In this document: positions 53,516 through 64,000 of the stretch, one piece after another
Layout of the letters: the number at the start of each line of letters is the position of its first letter
Numbering within the stretch: position 1 is the first letter of the stretch
Origin: Agrocybe praecox
Lineage: Eukaryota; Basidiomycota; Agaricomycetes; Agaricales; Agrocybaceae
Reading direction: 5' to 3'
Assembly: GCA_964017145.1 (NCBI GenBank)
Contig: OZ024840.1
Span: 434,001-498,000, forward strand
Length of the DNA stretch: 64,000 nucleotides
The notes under the pieces: model-generated
What the model saw: the letters and a program-made list of their open reading frames with translations, nothing else
What the model was told of the DNA's origin: nothing
Databases searched by the model: none
Position numbers and translations under genes: made by a program

Positions 53516-55422
53516 ATGTGCGAATCCGCGACAAACAGGGCCAATGAGTTTACGATAAAGGAGCTCCTGTTGGCATTGGAAAACAAGATCAAAGAGGGAG
53601 GTGACGAGAAAGAGGTTGATATAGAAACTCATGGATGGGAAGATAACAAGAAAGAGTAGGCGCGCCTGACTTTGGTATTTCTGGTCCAGCGTCTAATTAT
53701 GATAACCTCCCTGCGCAGACATTATCGTAAAACCGAGGTACAACCAACGTCTTGTGTTCTCGAGTCTTCCGCATTTATTTTTCTCATTAACAGTTCTTTG
53801 ACCAATATAATACCCTCAGTGGTATTTTGGATCTGTTTACCCGTCGACAACAAACTGTCCAATCGGTCAACAATCTTCCCAACGAGATACTATGCAAAAT
53901 CTTCGAGCATCTTCAAGGAGATGCTCCGCGATATTTCCCGCCGCCAACCGACGAGGAAATGAGGTGGTATAACCTGTGGACTCAAGAGGCGGCCCAGGTG
54001 TGTCGGCGATGGCGGGAAGTTGCTCTCGGGACGCCCTCTCTTTGGCGATATATTATGCTTGGGAAAGACGTCAAATGTCCCGGGTCGTTGGGTATAACGT
54101 ACATCCAGCGTTCTCATCCACTGAAGTTCGAACTGAATTTCGTGTATGATTCTTCGATCATGACCCGCGCTGCCAGGCTTAAACTCTTGAATGACCTGTC
54201 CGATACAATTTTGCGCAATCGCGAACGGATCCAAGCGATTCATCTCATGGGAGACCACGGTAATCCGCTCCTGAAGCTCCTCAATGAGGAGCTACCAGCT
54301 GTGGACAGTGTTCACTCTCGATTACCGTTGGGATTCTCCCCGCCATTTCCTGATGGGAATTGGTCTGACCCTGGTGCCCCTATTAACGCAATGCCATTCT
54401 CCACGGATTCGTTTCTCTTTGGCGAATCATCGCGAATAAAGAAACTTTCGCTATCCGGATTCGATGCGCGACCTCCGGCCATATTCCATCAGCTCACACA
54501 TCTCAGCCTTCTGAGGTGGAGTGGACAACATACATCGACTGTGGATTTCTTCAACTTTCTGGCATCATGTCCATTATTAGAGTACCTCTATCTTCAAGGC
54601 GACCCTTACACCGATTCCTTGCCAGGTGCACCTCGGGCCTCTTCGAAGTACGGGTTCCGATCCATACCTATGGTACACCTGAAGCGCATAGAGTTCCGTA
54701 TGCCCTTCGGAAGATTGATGCCCGCCGAGTTTCTGCGATATCTGCAGATTCCATCAGGAACGACCATCGTTTGGCCTCCAGCAACCGCAGGGTTGAACGC
54801 GATGCTACGCAGCCCACCCATCACACAATTACCACCGCCATCGTTTTGCAACGCGATTTCCTCGGTAATATTCCAGTGTTCGACACAGGATGCATTCACA
54901 ATATGCAATTCCATACTACACGTCGATATCCAATATCACTTCCAGGAGAAAGCAGAATTCATGATAGCAGCAATACCAGATTTTTTCCGGAACATCAAGT
55001 CGGTCATCCTCGCCGATGTCGATTATGCATTGCCAGCTATCTTACCTCCAGCAGACGGTAGTTTGACACTCCCATTCGGGGTGAGCCTCTTGAGACTCTT
55101 CGACACATACGCTTCTCTCGAGAACCTCGAAGTACGATGTTCAGTAAAATGTGCTCAGTCGTTGATCAAGGATTTCGTTCGAGACTATAACGACCACCAG
55201 GAAGAAGAACGATATGTGCCTCAGTGGTTATCCACGATCAAGTTCACCCTGATTGTTTCTGAGGAGACAGAGAAGGAGTTTAATGAGCTACTGGCAGATG
55301 CCGGGAGGAAAGGAGGAACCATGACGTTCGAATTCCTGGTACAGCGCGACGAACAACCACTCGTGTCTGCAGATACATCGCGACGGGCGATCTTCGACAG
55401 CGTTTATCGCGACCTTTATTGA
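53516..55422 (+). CDS. F-box protein, copy B of an inverted pair
   Basis: A predicted SCF ubiquitin-ligase receptor of about 595 residues, paralogous to the gene at 48.9-50.8 kb. Three exons: 53516-53655, a 19-base exon encoding about HYRKTE, and 53794-55422. The exon-1 protein ends GWEDNKKE, matching GWEDTKKE of copy A. The third exon starts FFDQYNTLSGILDLFTRRQQ, with F-box core VNNLPNEILCKIFEHLQGD and CRRWREVALGTPSLWRYIML. Further blocks shared with copy A include YIQRSHPLKFELNF, TDSLPGAPRASSKYGFRSIP against SDSMPGSPRISLKYGVRSIP, and LVQRDEQPLVSADTSRRAIF. No stops or frameshifts are seen in either copy, so both look functional. Substrates are unknown. Confidence 0.88.
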
Positions 55423-57066
55423 TGGCATGGGCAAGACAACTTGTATTGTTTATTTATTGTGGTGTATCGTGTATATTTTTGAGCTTGTTCGTGTCTTCTT
55501 TTTCCCAGTTCGCTAAACCTGTATTTATGCTGTAATATGTAGCCCGCCTGAACGAAATATATGCTGACTGTTAAGCACAATCTTTCAGAAACGATCAGGG
55601 CGAGTGCAAGGCGAGTGAAGTAGTGAGAACCAGGAGACCTGAGGCCTGAGGCCTGAGGGTCCAGGGCTGTCTAGGGAAGGCTTTCACCAAAATATGTGGC
55701 ACGTGTTTTTTTGTGTCCAGACTCCGGGCGTGCGCGCTTGCACTGACCATTTTCTTCCTTTCAAGTTTCCACATTACTATAATACATGTCTCTCTGAAGG
55801 TATTCAAGGCCGTCTAAAGCTGCCATCTTACTCGTTTCACTACATGGGAACAGGGACTGGATATAACCCTCTACGCAACTTGATGAGGTTTAATTTGACA
55901 TCACTGTCGTCGTCGCGTCGGACCAACCGTTGAAACCGTTGAAACGCGCTGATTATTTCTCTCGTGAGGTCACCATTGGAACCCGGAGATATCGTTTGCT
56001 ACCTTGCTCCAGGTTTCAATATTCAACATAGCTGCACACCCCTGGATCTGAACGACCTATGACTTGAGTCGATTTATGCTAGGAGGACTCTGTATTGCCT
56101 CAGCTGCCTTCAGGAAGAGTGATAAAGATGTCGCGAATAATGTCAGACTGCTGCAGGGTATACCCGTAACTGCAGTCTACATCGTACGCTTTGTGGCTTG
56201 CTACTGACCCGATCTCGAATGAGCGTCGAACAGCTGTCGAGCCCCGGATTAGATAGCTTGCTCCGGGAATGACGAAAACCGAGGTCATGCACATTTCACT
56301 GTGGTGTGGGGCCTACACATTTCTACGCCCGCCAGTAGCTCCATATTCGGCCATTATTTTATATCTTCTCGAATTCGGTTAGTCAGTTTTCTATGTTTTG
56401 TTCTGTGCAGTAGCTTAACTAATCACTTTTTGCAGTCCCTTGACTACTTTTGGAGTCCCACCCAGATCCAAGCCATATTTAACAGATACCTCACTCACTG
56501 CTCATTCCATTTCGACATATGGCACACACCCCGGACCCTGACATATGTTTCGTAGCCAACGATTCGTGGACATCTTCGGCAGTAACAAGTTCTGCCCTTC
56601 GTAAAATACACAATTTTCCGTGATCAATGGAATTGAGGATCAAGTCAGAGTTCGGACTTCAGTTGGCAAGGTACACGTGAAGTTTTTTCTTTTCTTTTCT
56701 TTCAACGTCATGCAGCGACTTTACTTATTCCATTCTTCTCCGAGGGAAGTCTGATCTTAATGCGGCAAGATGTTGTACGCATTTGATGGCGGGAAAGGAA
56801 AGTCCATCCTGGAGAATAAAATTATAGAGGAAGTTATCGCATATATGCTCGCTGGTTCCGAGGGAGGGATAGCTTAGTTGATTGTTTATTATAAGTTACT
56901 GTTGTCTACAAATTTTGGTTGAACTCGCACCTCAGATAATAAGGAATATGACATTATATTGAGCGCTTATTTACAGCTGGATCAAGCACAGCCTATAGGG
57001 TTCTTTTCAATACATATGTTCGCTTCTCCTGAAGCAAAAATAAAGCTGTCCAAGTCCCGAACAAAA
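55423..57066. other. Intergenic region between F-box copy B and U6
   Basis: About 1.6 kb with no recognisable protein gene. A GAGTTCAACC word on the minus strand near 56917-56931 resembles a Pol III B box downstream of the U6 gene (see findings). Confidence 0.35.
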
Positions 57067-57127
57067 TAAATATTGAGATCCGTAGATCTACCACTCCGGG
57101 AAAGCGTGTCATCCTTGTGCAGGGGCC

Positions 57128-57158
<31 letters not shown>

Positions 57159-57182
57159 TTCGTATGTCACCCCGAAGGGGAC
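57067..57182 (-). ncRNA. U6 spliceosomal snRNA
   Basis: A Pol III-transcribed catalytic RNA of the spliceosome. The minus strand from 57182 reads GTCCCCTTCGGGG (5' stem-loop), then AATTGGAACGATACAGAGAA, containing the invariant ACAGAGA box that pairs with the 5' splice site. GATTAGCATGGCCCCTG follows, with the AGC catalytic triad, and then the internal stem-loop up to AAGGATGACACGC. Identity with U6 of other eukaryotes is clear through this core. The 3' part, about 20-30 bases after GACACGC, is less conserved and its end is approximate; a T-rich stretch near 57055-57070 could be the terminator. No intron interrupts the core, unlike some fungal U6 genes. It is divergent from the F-box gene that starts at 57460. 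Confidence 0.93.
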
Positions 57183-57459
57183 ATATATGGTTGTTGATTC
57201 ACGATTCCGGGGAGCCGGATTTTGTATTTCGGTACGTCCACTGGCAGTGGGAAGTCCGAAAGGGGCCTACTTATGACTAATCAGTACTTCGTAAGGCATG
57301 TGTGGTTTTGGTGTGGTTGCAACGTGTTGACAGCCCCTTAACTTCTCCCATTATCTTCTGCAATCTCAAGCCCAGAATACGTATACCTACATAACCGTAG
57401 TTCTATTGGGTTGATTTCCAGAAACTTCATCTCCAAGTTCGCCTCATCGAACAGTCTGC
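57183..57459. promoter_or_regulatory. Shared upstream region of U6 and an F-box gene
   Basis: This 277-base region lies between divergent U6 (-) and F-box (+) transcription units. On the U6 side I see no TATA box at about -30, which is GC-rich there. An AAATACAAA word lies about 40 bases upstream. A TATATA word overlaps the start itself. Pol III and Pol II promoters must both fit here. Confidence 0.4.
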
Positions 57460-59383
57460 ATGAAAGATACCAGGTGTTACTTCAAGCGCTCAGACATCTT
57501 GGCGGCCCTCAAGAATAGTAGAAGCAATAGTAGTAACAGTAGTAATCATGGTGGGTTTCAACTGTCATCTGTATATGAGTATTGAGTACTGAGGTCCGAG
57601 TCCCATCACGCAGGCGAGTTTTAATACACCATTTTCTGAATACCTTCATACCAATTATATACCGAACAACGTCGACCGGAGTCAAATTCGAGAACTGCTC
57701 AGTGAGCCAGAAAGGTCCCTCGGCAAGCTGAACAAGGAAATAGCGCGTCTTCAAGCCATGTTAGATGACCTCAAGGACCAGCGCGACGGTCTGGGTGAGA
57801 TCATTTACGAACATTACCGACTCTTAACTCCCATCCGGCGTTTGCCAGACGATATGTTGAGCGAAATATTCCTGTGGTGTCTTCCTGACAAACACAACGC
57901 AGTCATGAGTGCTTCAGAAGCACCACTTCTTCTGGGACGCGTTTGCAGTCGCTGGCGATACGTTGCTTACCGCACCCCTCGCCTTTGGGCAACTTTGCAT
58001 ATTCCATTACCCGTACCGCCTGCTCATGGTGCTTTAGTCTTGAACAAATCCTTGGAGTTCCAAGAAGTTTGTGCAGCCTTTGAAGCAAAATTTCAAAACC
58101 ACTGTCAAGCCATAAAGGAATGGTTTACCCGCTCTGGGAGTCGTCCACTCTCTTTATCGTTCAATCCAAAGGATACATTCCCTGGCCATGCAAATGGTGA
58201 TCAGACCCGCAAATACTTCGACTTGATTTTGGAATATTCTCATAGGTGGCGCGAACTCGAAATATCCGTGACAGCACACGAATTCTCGACTTTCTTGGCT
58301 TCCATTCCCTCCAGTTCTGTGCCGTTGCTCGAATCTCTTCACCTCAAATTTTACAGGCGCACCATCCACCCGGAAGCATGGCAAAGTAGTGGCCTTCTTA
58401 ATGCACCCAAACTCCGTATCTTACAGGTATCGCAATTTCCGTGTCGGCCTTCCACCCTCAACATCGATTGGTCCCGCCTTACGCATCTCATATTCGCCGA
58501 CTCGGGAGCGACTTTGAGGAACAGGATCCTCAACCTTGCGGAAGCGAAAAACATATTTGTTCAATGTGAGCATCTTGTACACTGTTCAATAGATATAATG
58601 GACGTGCCAGATGCTACTTGTGACACTTCCGAGCCCATTTCTCTCCCATACCTTGTGTCTTTGGACGTCGTAGATGGAGCGAAGGGCCTGACTACACTCT
58701 TCAGAAACTTGTACGTTCCCGCCCTTCGTTCTATTTCATATCATACAACGTTATCGCCTACAACGCGTACTCAGCGATCCCCCTTACTCGTTCTTTTGTC
58801 AGGAACGAACGGGCAAGTGACGTCCTTCGCAACGGATATACACCTCTTCACATACCAAGAAGTGCTGGAGATTTTTGACTCCTTGCCGCTCTTGCAGAAC
58901 TTCTCGAACAAACGTTCCAGGTTCGGGAACACTCGAGAACAGTTACGCATGCGCACAGGGTGCCCTGTGTATAAGGACGTCATGAAGATTGTCCTAGATC
59001 TTCTCTCGCCATCTCCCGATGGTCGAGACTGTTTTTGCCCTCGTCTCGTCAATATCGACCTAAGCGACTCGCTCTACCTCAAAGAGGAAGATGCATTGCG
59101 TTTCTTACAGTCTAGATTAGGCGCTAGCAATTGTCAGATGGATGTAGGAAGTTCCACTTCCAAACTTACAGATGTGGCCAGATTGAAATCCGTATCCATC
59201 AATTTCACCCTCGACGGAGTGGACGGTCTGGACATTCATGGGGCTTTGGAAACGTACATTCAAGAAGGCTTCAAACTGAACCTGACATTCCCTCTTCCAA
59301 GGAAATTGTCCCCCGGCATCATCAACCCCCTCAACGGTCTCGTGAAACGCGAGGTTTCGGACAATATCCAGTGGCCTTTTTGA
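57460..59383 (+). CDS. F-box protein, coiled-coil plus F-box type
   Basis: A predicted SCF-type receptor of about 626 residues. I propose the ATG at 57460 (MKDTRCYFKRSDILAALKNS, then an Asn/Ser repeat) joined by a short 43-base intron (57571-57613) to ASFNTPFSEYLHTNYIPNN. That sequence is expected at the start of this family. A coiled coil follows (IRELLSEPERSLGKLNKEIA RLQAM in register), then the F-box LLTPIRRLPDDMLSEIFLWC and the family motif NAVMSASEAPLLLGRVCSRW. The remaining ~430 residues hold irregular leucine-rich stretches such as SVPLLESLHLKFYR and FDSLPLLQNFS. If the first exon is wrong, translation could begin at the ATG at 57758. It differs clearly from the inverted F-box pair and is a different subfamily. 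Confidence 0.85.
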
Positions 59384-60065
59384 AGGTCTCCAACCAAACC
59401 AAATTCCGCCTTATGCTGTTCAATTGATTGTATTCTCTGTTATGTTCTGAGTGGACTCTCGTTTCGATGTGTATGTTGGTATACCTTCTTGTGCTACGAC
59501 GACTGAATTTCTTGTGTGTCCGCCTTGCCTAAATATGTTGTGATATTGACATACTGCTAGTTGGTATGTACTTTGTTCATGTGTCTCTGGATCTGCCACT
59601 GTTGTTCAATAATTGGTTTCTAAATATATGTGTGTGTTTGTGTTTGTGTCCAAAGCAGAAAATCTAAGACTACTGTCAATGCAATAAATGATGTATAGCT
59701 AGGATGAATACGCAGTAAGCTTAGCCTATGTGAATTCGGTATCTCGCATCTCCTCAGTGGATTGGAAGAAAATCCATTCGAAGTCCATCTAACTGAAAAT
59801 ATTATAATCATTTCAAGGAAAGGAGAAAGTTCTTTGCTGCTTCAATGTCTTTATAGGATACCCTCTGGAAGAACAAGTACTAATTAACTGACAATTCGAT
59901 AAGAGTCAGGACTGAGTCAGGATAGGCGCCTGGGATTCTGTTGTCGGAGCCGATGCGGCGGAAACATATGTTCGGTCGGAGCTTAAATAGTTCAAATCTC
60001 TTCTCATCCCATCGGCAAACAGTTTCCTCATCGACATCGCCGCCGTCCTCAAGCCCAGCAAAGAA
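59384..60065. other. Intergenic region and eL8 promoter
   Basis: The first part is presumed F-box 3' sequence with short TG repeats near 59625-59650. The last ~100 bases, before the eL8 start codon, are the likely promoter and 5' untranslated region. No gene is seen. Confidence 0.45.
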
Positions 60066-61390
60066 ATGGTAAGCCCAAACTGTTCATGTCGAGGAGCTCT
60101 ACCAGCAGCGGTACATCCATCGCAAGGAAATTGCGAGAATGTGTAGTTTTGAGATGGATGGTACGTTCTCATTTCGGATGACGTTGATTGGCTTGAATAC
60201 TGAATTATCTGCCCTTCCAGGACCGTCGTAGCTATACGAAATCTAGAGGTTTAATCTTCATGATTTTCGAACGCGGAGCTCTTGTAGCGACGATGCGTTA
60301 GCTTTTGCTGGGTTGTGTGTTTTTTCCTTTGGAAAAACGCACAACACTAGAGCTCCGAGGACGCATTGTTATTCACTCTGGAATACTTTGCTAAATCGTC
60401 TCCATGACCAGCCTCCCAAAGCCAAAACCGGTACCGGCAAGAAGCCCGCTGCTGCTCCCTTCGGGGCCAGCAAAGCCACCAAGGCTAAGAAGAACCCTCT
60501 CTTCGAGGCTGCCCCCAAGAACTTCGGTATTGGTACGTTTACATGTATCATTTAAATTGACTATATTTTAACAGGCTATTTAGGCCAGGACATCCGCCCT
60601 AAGACTGACCTCACCCGCTTCGTCAAGTGGCCCGAGTATGTCCGCCTCCAACGCCAGAAGGTCATCCTCCACCAGCGCTTGAAGGTGCCCCCCGCCATTG
60701 CCCAATTCTCCCACACCCTGGACAAGAACACCGCCACCCAGTTGTTCAAGCTCCTCAACAAGTACCGCCCCGAGTCCAAGCAGGATAAGAAGGCCCGCCT
60801 TCTGACCGCTGCTGCCGCTGCCGCTGAGGACAAAGAGAAGGACGCCAAGGTGCGTTTGTGTGGATTTTGTCTCCACTATCGGTGGTTTAATCCTCTACGT
60901 ATTTTTAGGACTCCAAGAAGCCCTTGTTCGTCAAGTACGGTCTTAACCACATCGTCGCTCTCATTGAAGCCAAGAAGGCCGCTCTCGTTGTCATTGGTCA
61001 CGATGTCGACCCCATTGAGCTCGTCGTCTTCCTTCCCGCTCTCTGCCGCAAGATGGGTGTCCCCTACGTCATTGTCAAGGGCAAGGCTCGTCTCGGCACA
61101 GTCGTCCACAAGAAGACCTCTGCCGTTCTTGCCATCCAGGAAGTCAAGAGCGAGGACCAGCGTGAACTCGCTACCCTCGTCAGCGCTGCCAAGGCCAACT
61201 TGTATGTTTTTTTTTGTATCTATATTGCCTATTTCCGGTTATTGACTGTTTACTCAGCACCGACAAGTACGACGAGCAACGTCGTCAATGGGGTGGAGGT
61301 CTCCGTGGCAATAAGTCCACCCAGATGCTTCGCAAGCGTGCCAAAGCCTCTGGCCAGACTCTCTCTGCCGCCGCTGCTGGCAAGCTCTAA
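60066..61390 (+). CDS. RPL8: 60S ribosomal protein eL8 (L7a family)
   Basis: A component of the large ribosomal subunit, binding 25S/5.8S rRNA near the L1-opposite side; about 260 residues. The first exon encodes only Met (ATG at 60066-60068, directly followed by GTAAGC). A 343-base intron ends at 60411. The mature start is [20 protein letters not shown]. Later exons encode [75 protein letters not shown] and [20 protein letters not shown]. The last exon carries [20 protein letters not shown] and ends AAAAGKL. The L7Ae-like RNA-binding fold is complete. Codons are strongly C-biased at third positions, as expected of a highly expressed gene. The long first intron is typical of fungal ribosomal-protein genes and contains a strong hairpin (separate entry). 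Confidence 0.96.
60274..60357 (+). other. Strong stem-loop in eL8 intron 1
   Basis: An outer stem pairs CGGAGCTCT (60274-60282) with AGAGCTCCG (60349-60357). An inner stem pairs GTTGTGTGTTTTTTCC (60312-60327) with GGAAAAACGCACAAC (60331-60345) with one or two mismatches or bulges. The loop is short. Part of the intervening sequence (GATGCGT, about 60292) could also pair with ACGCATT just downstream, forming a pseudoknot. No convincing C/D or H/ACA boxes were found. Confidence 0.75.
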
Positions 61391-61693
61391 AAAGACTCGT
61401 CTGTCTACCTGTAGCATTTGAGTAGTTGCGAGGTTATCGATCACTTTTGTACTTAGGACATATGTATATGGGTTTTCTACTGCTCCTCTTCGCGTTATAT
61501 GCAGTGCGCGCACGCGAATGTATCCTCAATTCATCTTGAACATGCGCGCCGAACTTGGTTATGTTGAAATTTTTGTATAAGAGTTGGAAGTCGTGCGAGC
61601 ATCTGCAAATAAGTGATCGATTTTTGAATTGTCGCCTTGAGCTTGAGCTTGAGTGCTCTTGTTTCGTACGCTCATTACGAGACATTTTGCGAA
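61391..61693. other. Gap between eL8 and Elp6-like gene
   Basis: A 303-base spacer between tandem genes; eL8 3' sequence and the Elp6-like promoter must share it. No gene is seen. Confidence 0.45.
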
Positions 61694-62671
61694 ATGGTTT
61701 TGTTTTCTCCCTTCGACCTCCCAGACGGCATTTTGTTGCTAATAACTGATGGATTGGCTGCACCGGCGGACTTCGTTCTTCATCGCTGTCTGGCGACACA
61801 CCTGAAAGAAAACAGAAAGTCGAAAACTGTTATCTTATCTGTTTCCGAGGGAATTTCGCGATGGAAAGCTCTCGCTTCGAAATCTGTGAGTGTTGGGTAT
61901 CTGACAATGACCAGGTCCTTATTTTTCTGACCAGAATTTTTGTAGAATCTGAATCTACAACAACACTTGGATTCTGGCTTGTTAGAATTTATCGACGTTC
62001 TTAGTGAAGTTCAACCGACAGCCGATGCGAAACCAACGCCGGCGTTCAATTCGATCCTCAAACGCGTGAAGGATGTTCTGTGTAGAGAAAATTCCGAGAG
62101 TATTGAGCCGACAATGGTAATTCTGGATGACATTACAATGCTGGAATGGGTAGGCTTCCCATTGTTGGACGTCAGTAGATTTGCGAGGGCCTTGAGGGCA
62201 GCGTGTTTCAAGGTTTGTCTGTTATATTTTCCCCCATCCACATGATTTAAGGAAATATTGTTTCATTCGTATGTCTATTTCTACTAGGCAAACGCGACTT
62301 TGCTTATCAGACATCATATCGTTGGCGCTTCGAACCTCAATGAGGACGTGGACGAAATTTTCCGACATCTCGTTCAAATCTGCACGTATCATCTCGAGGT
62401 TCGACCTTTGGCCAGTGGGCGTAGCGGGACTGTCAGCGGAGAGGTAAGTTGATTTATCATGGACTGGCTCATTCATCTTTGCTCCTAATAAGTCAAAGGG
62501 CACTGATTTCTTCCCCTTTTGTTTATTTTCCAGGTTGCTCTACATCCTGGCTTTTCGGTCCCATGCTCGAACACCGTCAAGTTGATCCCTAGAAGTGCTG
62601 CCTTACAGTACCGGCTGACGGACGCTGGTCCCGACTTTTTCGCAAAGGGTACGAGTGAGAACGTCCTGTGA
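61694..62671 (+). CDS. Elongator subunit Elp6-like protein
   Basis: A likely subunit of the Elp4-Elp5-Elp6 ring of Elongator, needed for tRNA wobble-uridine modification in the cytosol. About 255 residues from four exons: 61694-61885, about 61947-62213, about 62289-62441 and about 62535-62671. Exon 1 starts MVLFSPFDLPDGILLLITDG and continues LAAPADFVLHRCLATHLKE, then RKSKTVILSVSEGISRWK, the RecA-like core typical of Elp6. Exon 2 has NLNLQQHLDSGLLEFIDVLS and TMVILDDITMLEWVGFPLLD, the Walker-B-like strand position. The third has ANATLLIRHHIVGASNLNED and YHLEVRPLASGRSGTVSGE, the family's C-terminal beta region. There is no Walker A motif, as expected of Elp6. The last segment ends FFAKGTSENVL. 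Confidence 0.85.
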
Positions 62672-63947
62672 TGCGAATCATGGGTTATTTATGTTTGGAA
62701 CGATGTCGTTAACTGTAGCATTTTGTCGGCACGTCGGACATCGGGGACTAGGAGGTGGTAGTGTCTGCGTTCAGTTTACATTATATGGGCCAGAGTTCAT
62801 TTATCATTGTATCAATGGTGCTTCTTACAACTCTCTTTTTGAAACTCCTGTTCCAGTGATATCTTATGACACTCGTGACGGGCCCAATTTGACAGATCCT
62901 TTGAACTGGTACTGGTTTCCTTGAGATGATTGAATTCCGTGAAAAGTGGATATGTCGAGATAAGTCCTCGTCTCCCTGCGGTGCCAGTGTGACCTCGAGA
63001 GTCAAAGAGACTTTAACGCGGAGGGTTTCTATATCCCCCCTGGATATCAATGTCCATTTGACTGACACGTAATCAAGTACTGAAGATCGATTAGTCTGAT
63101 ACTTTCATCCCGTAGGTCGCAGAAAATGCAAGGCTTTATTCAGAACATCAGATAACATGATATTCGATTCGGGACCGTATTGCATCTATCGGAGGTTTTC
63201 ACCTCGGTATCAGATACAATGACATAATAAACTTAGCAAAAACTGAGATAGAAACGCGTATGTATGTCTTGCCTTAGATCTATCAGGGGGTAAGAAGAAC
63301 AGGACTTAACCATAGAGTTTGTGCCTACTACAATGGTACATGGTATGTGGTACAGAGTCGCAGCCGGAATTACCGGAGTTGTGATATTTTCGAAAAGTGG
63401 GTTTATCATGTAACAGAATGGTATTTGTAAAGACACAAAGGGAGGAAAGTTCAAAGCATGAAGCTTAAGACCGGGTTGAACATTCCAAAAGGAAATATTA
63501 AAATCCCGTGACTTTTGTGTGGCGCTTAATGGAGCGTGGTGACTGGTCGCATGCAATGGTACGCGTCTTGCGCGCATGTACGACCTTGTCAAGCTGTGTG
63601 GGGCTACGGATTACTCTAATTTTTAATTTAAACGTAGTGGTGATTTTGGTAATAAAAAAAAAGAGTATATTTGCAGTTTAAATGAATACACAATGAAGGG
63701 ATCCTAAGAAGTAACTGTACAGTATTGTGTCTGCGATGCGTAACGGATAGAATATCCCCCACAGTTTTAAGATGCACCAAGAAGCCCAAGAAAAAAAAGA
63801 AAATAGAAGGGTGCACCGAGTCGTGTGTTTGTGCCTGTCCTAGATAAAAAGCCAAAAAATTCAGGTCCTATCATATTGTTCTCTGTTTAAAAAGTTTTTA
63901 AAAAGTTTATAAGCCGTTCTAGTTTAGAGACAAGGTAAATCACACAC
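62672..63947. other. Right-hand intergenic stretch
   Basis: No gene is recognised in about 1.3 kb. Poly-A/T runs near 63650 and 63790 are the only simple features. Confidence 0.4.
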
Positions 63948-64000
63948 CTTGACATTGAGCCATTTGACGACGACTTCTTTAATTCGCTCTCTCAGCATCT
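63948..64000 (-). CDS. Possible exon of a gene running off the window
   Basis: Reading in from the right edge, the minus strand gives MLRERIKEVVVKWLNVK and then a GTGTGT splice donor at 63947. The stretch is a plausible amphipathic helix. It is too short to identify, and the frame is open to the window edge. Confidence 0.2.

Noticed and set aside
60069..60411. snoRNA in eL8 intron 1
   Set aside because: GGATGAC and CTGA words exist, but not as a proper C/D box set with terminal pairing, and no H/ACA boxes flank the hairpin.
60679..61245. 188-codon plus-strand frame over the eL8 exons
   Set aside because: Only its first part is eL8; after the intron near 60849 the frame is wrong and the real protein continues in another frame.

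Overview
The window is nuclear DNA of a basidiomycete fungus, most likely a mushroom-forming Agaricomycete. Genes are interrupted by many short introns of about 45-65 bases with GT(R)NGT donors, CTRAY-like branch points and YAG acceptors. Several proteins belong to architectures that are expanded in Agaricomycetes: F-box proteins with a LPxDxLxEIF core, Ser/Thr-rich single-pass membrane proteins, and a DUF7025-type AAA ATPase. Most track ORFs are broken by introns, so the genes below were assembled by following reading phase across splice sites by eye. Junctions are therefore predictions.

Layout. 1.5-3.1 kb: Cys-rich membrane protein (+). 3.3-5.9 kb: intracellular GH13 alpha-glucosidase (-). 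7.4-8.3 kb: dual-specificity-type phosphatase (+). 9.9-11.6 kb: RS-rich nuclear-type protein (-). 12.5-14.6 kb: cytochrome P450 (+). 15.3-16.6 kb: single-pass membrane protein (-). 17.4-18.1 kb: MYND zinc finger protein (-). 19.8-21.0 kb: a weak hypothetical gene and an 87-base minisatellite. 21.1-23.7 kb: AAA ATPase (+). 23.9-26.6 kb: F-box protein (-). 27.1-28.8 kb: low-complexity orphan (-). 28.8-34.1 kb: gene-poor stretch with a clear MITE-like element and a possible decayed F-box/LRR tail.

34.1-36.7 kb: very intron-dense metacaspase (-). It is divergent from a degenerate kinase-like gene at 37.6-38.7 kb (+). 40.5-48.2 kb: one very large Ser/Arg-rich protein (+) carrying repeated basic-Ser motifs. 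48.9-55.4 kb: two closely related F-box genes in inverted orientation on either side of a small unknown gene. About 57.1 kb: U6 snRNA gene (-), divergent from another F-box gene at 57.5-59.4 kb. 60.1-61.4 kb: ribosomal protein eL8 (+), with a strongly structured first intron. 61.7-62.7 kb: Elp6-like Elongator subunit (+).

The genes do not form an obvious metabolic cluster. Housekeeping functions are translation (eL8), tRNA wobble modification (Elp6) and splicing (U6, possibly the RS protein). Accessory families (P450, four F-box genes, membrane proteins, metacaspase plus pseudokinase) occupy the spaces between. The most unusual features are the micro-exon-rich metacaspase and its pseudokinase neighbour, the inverted F-box pair, the hairpin in the eL8 intron, the MITE with a 6-base target duplication, and the repeated RRxxS motifs of the giant protein.
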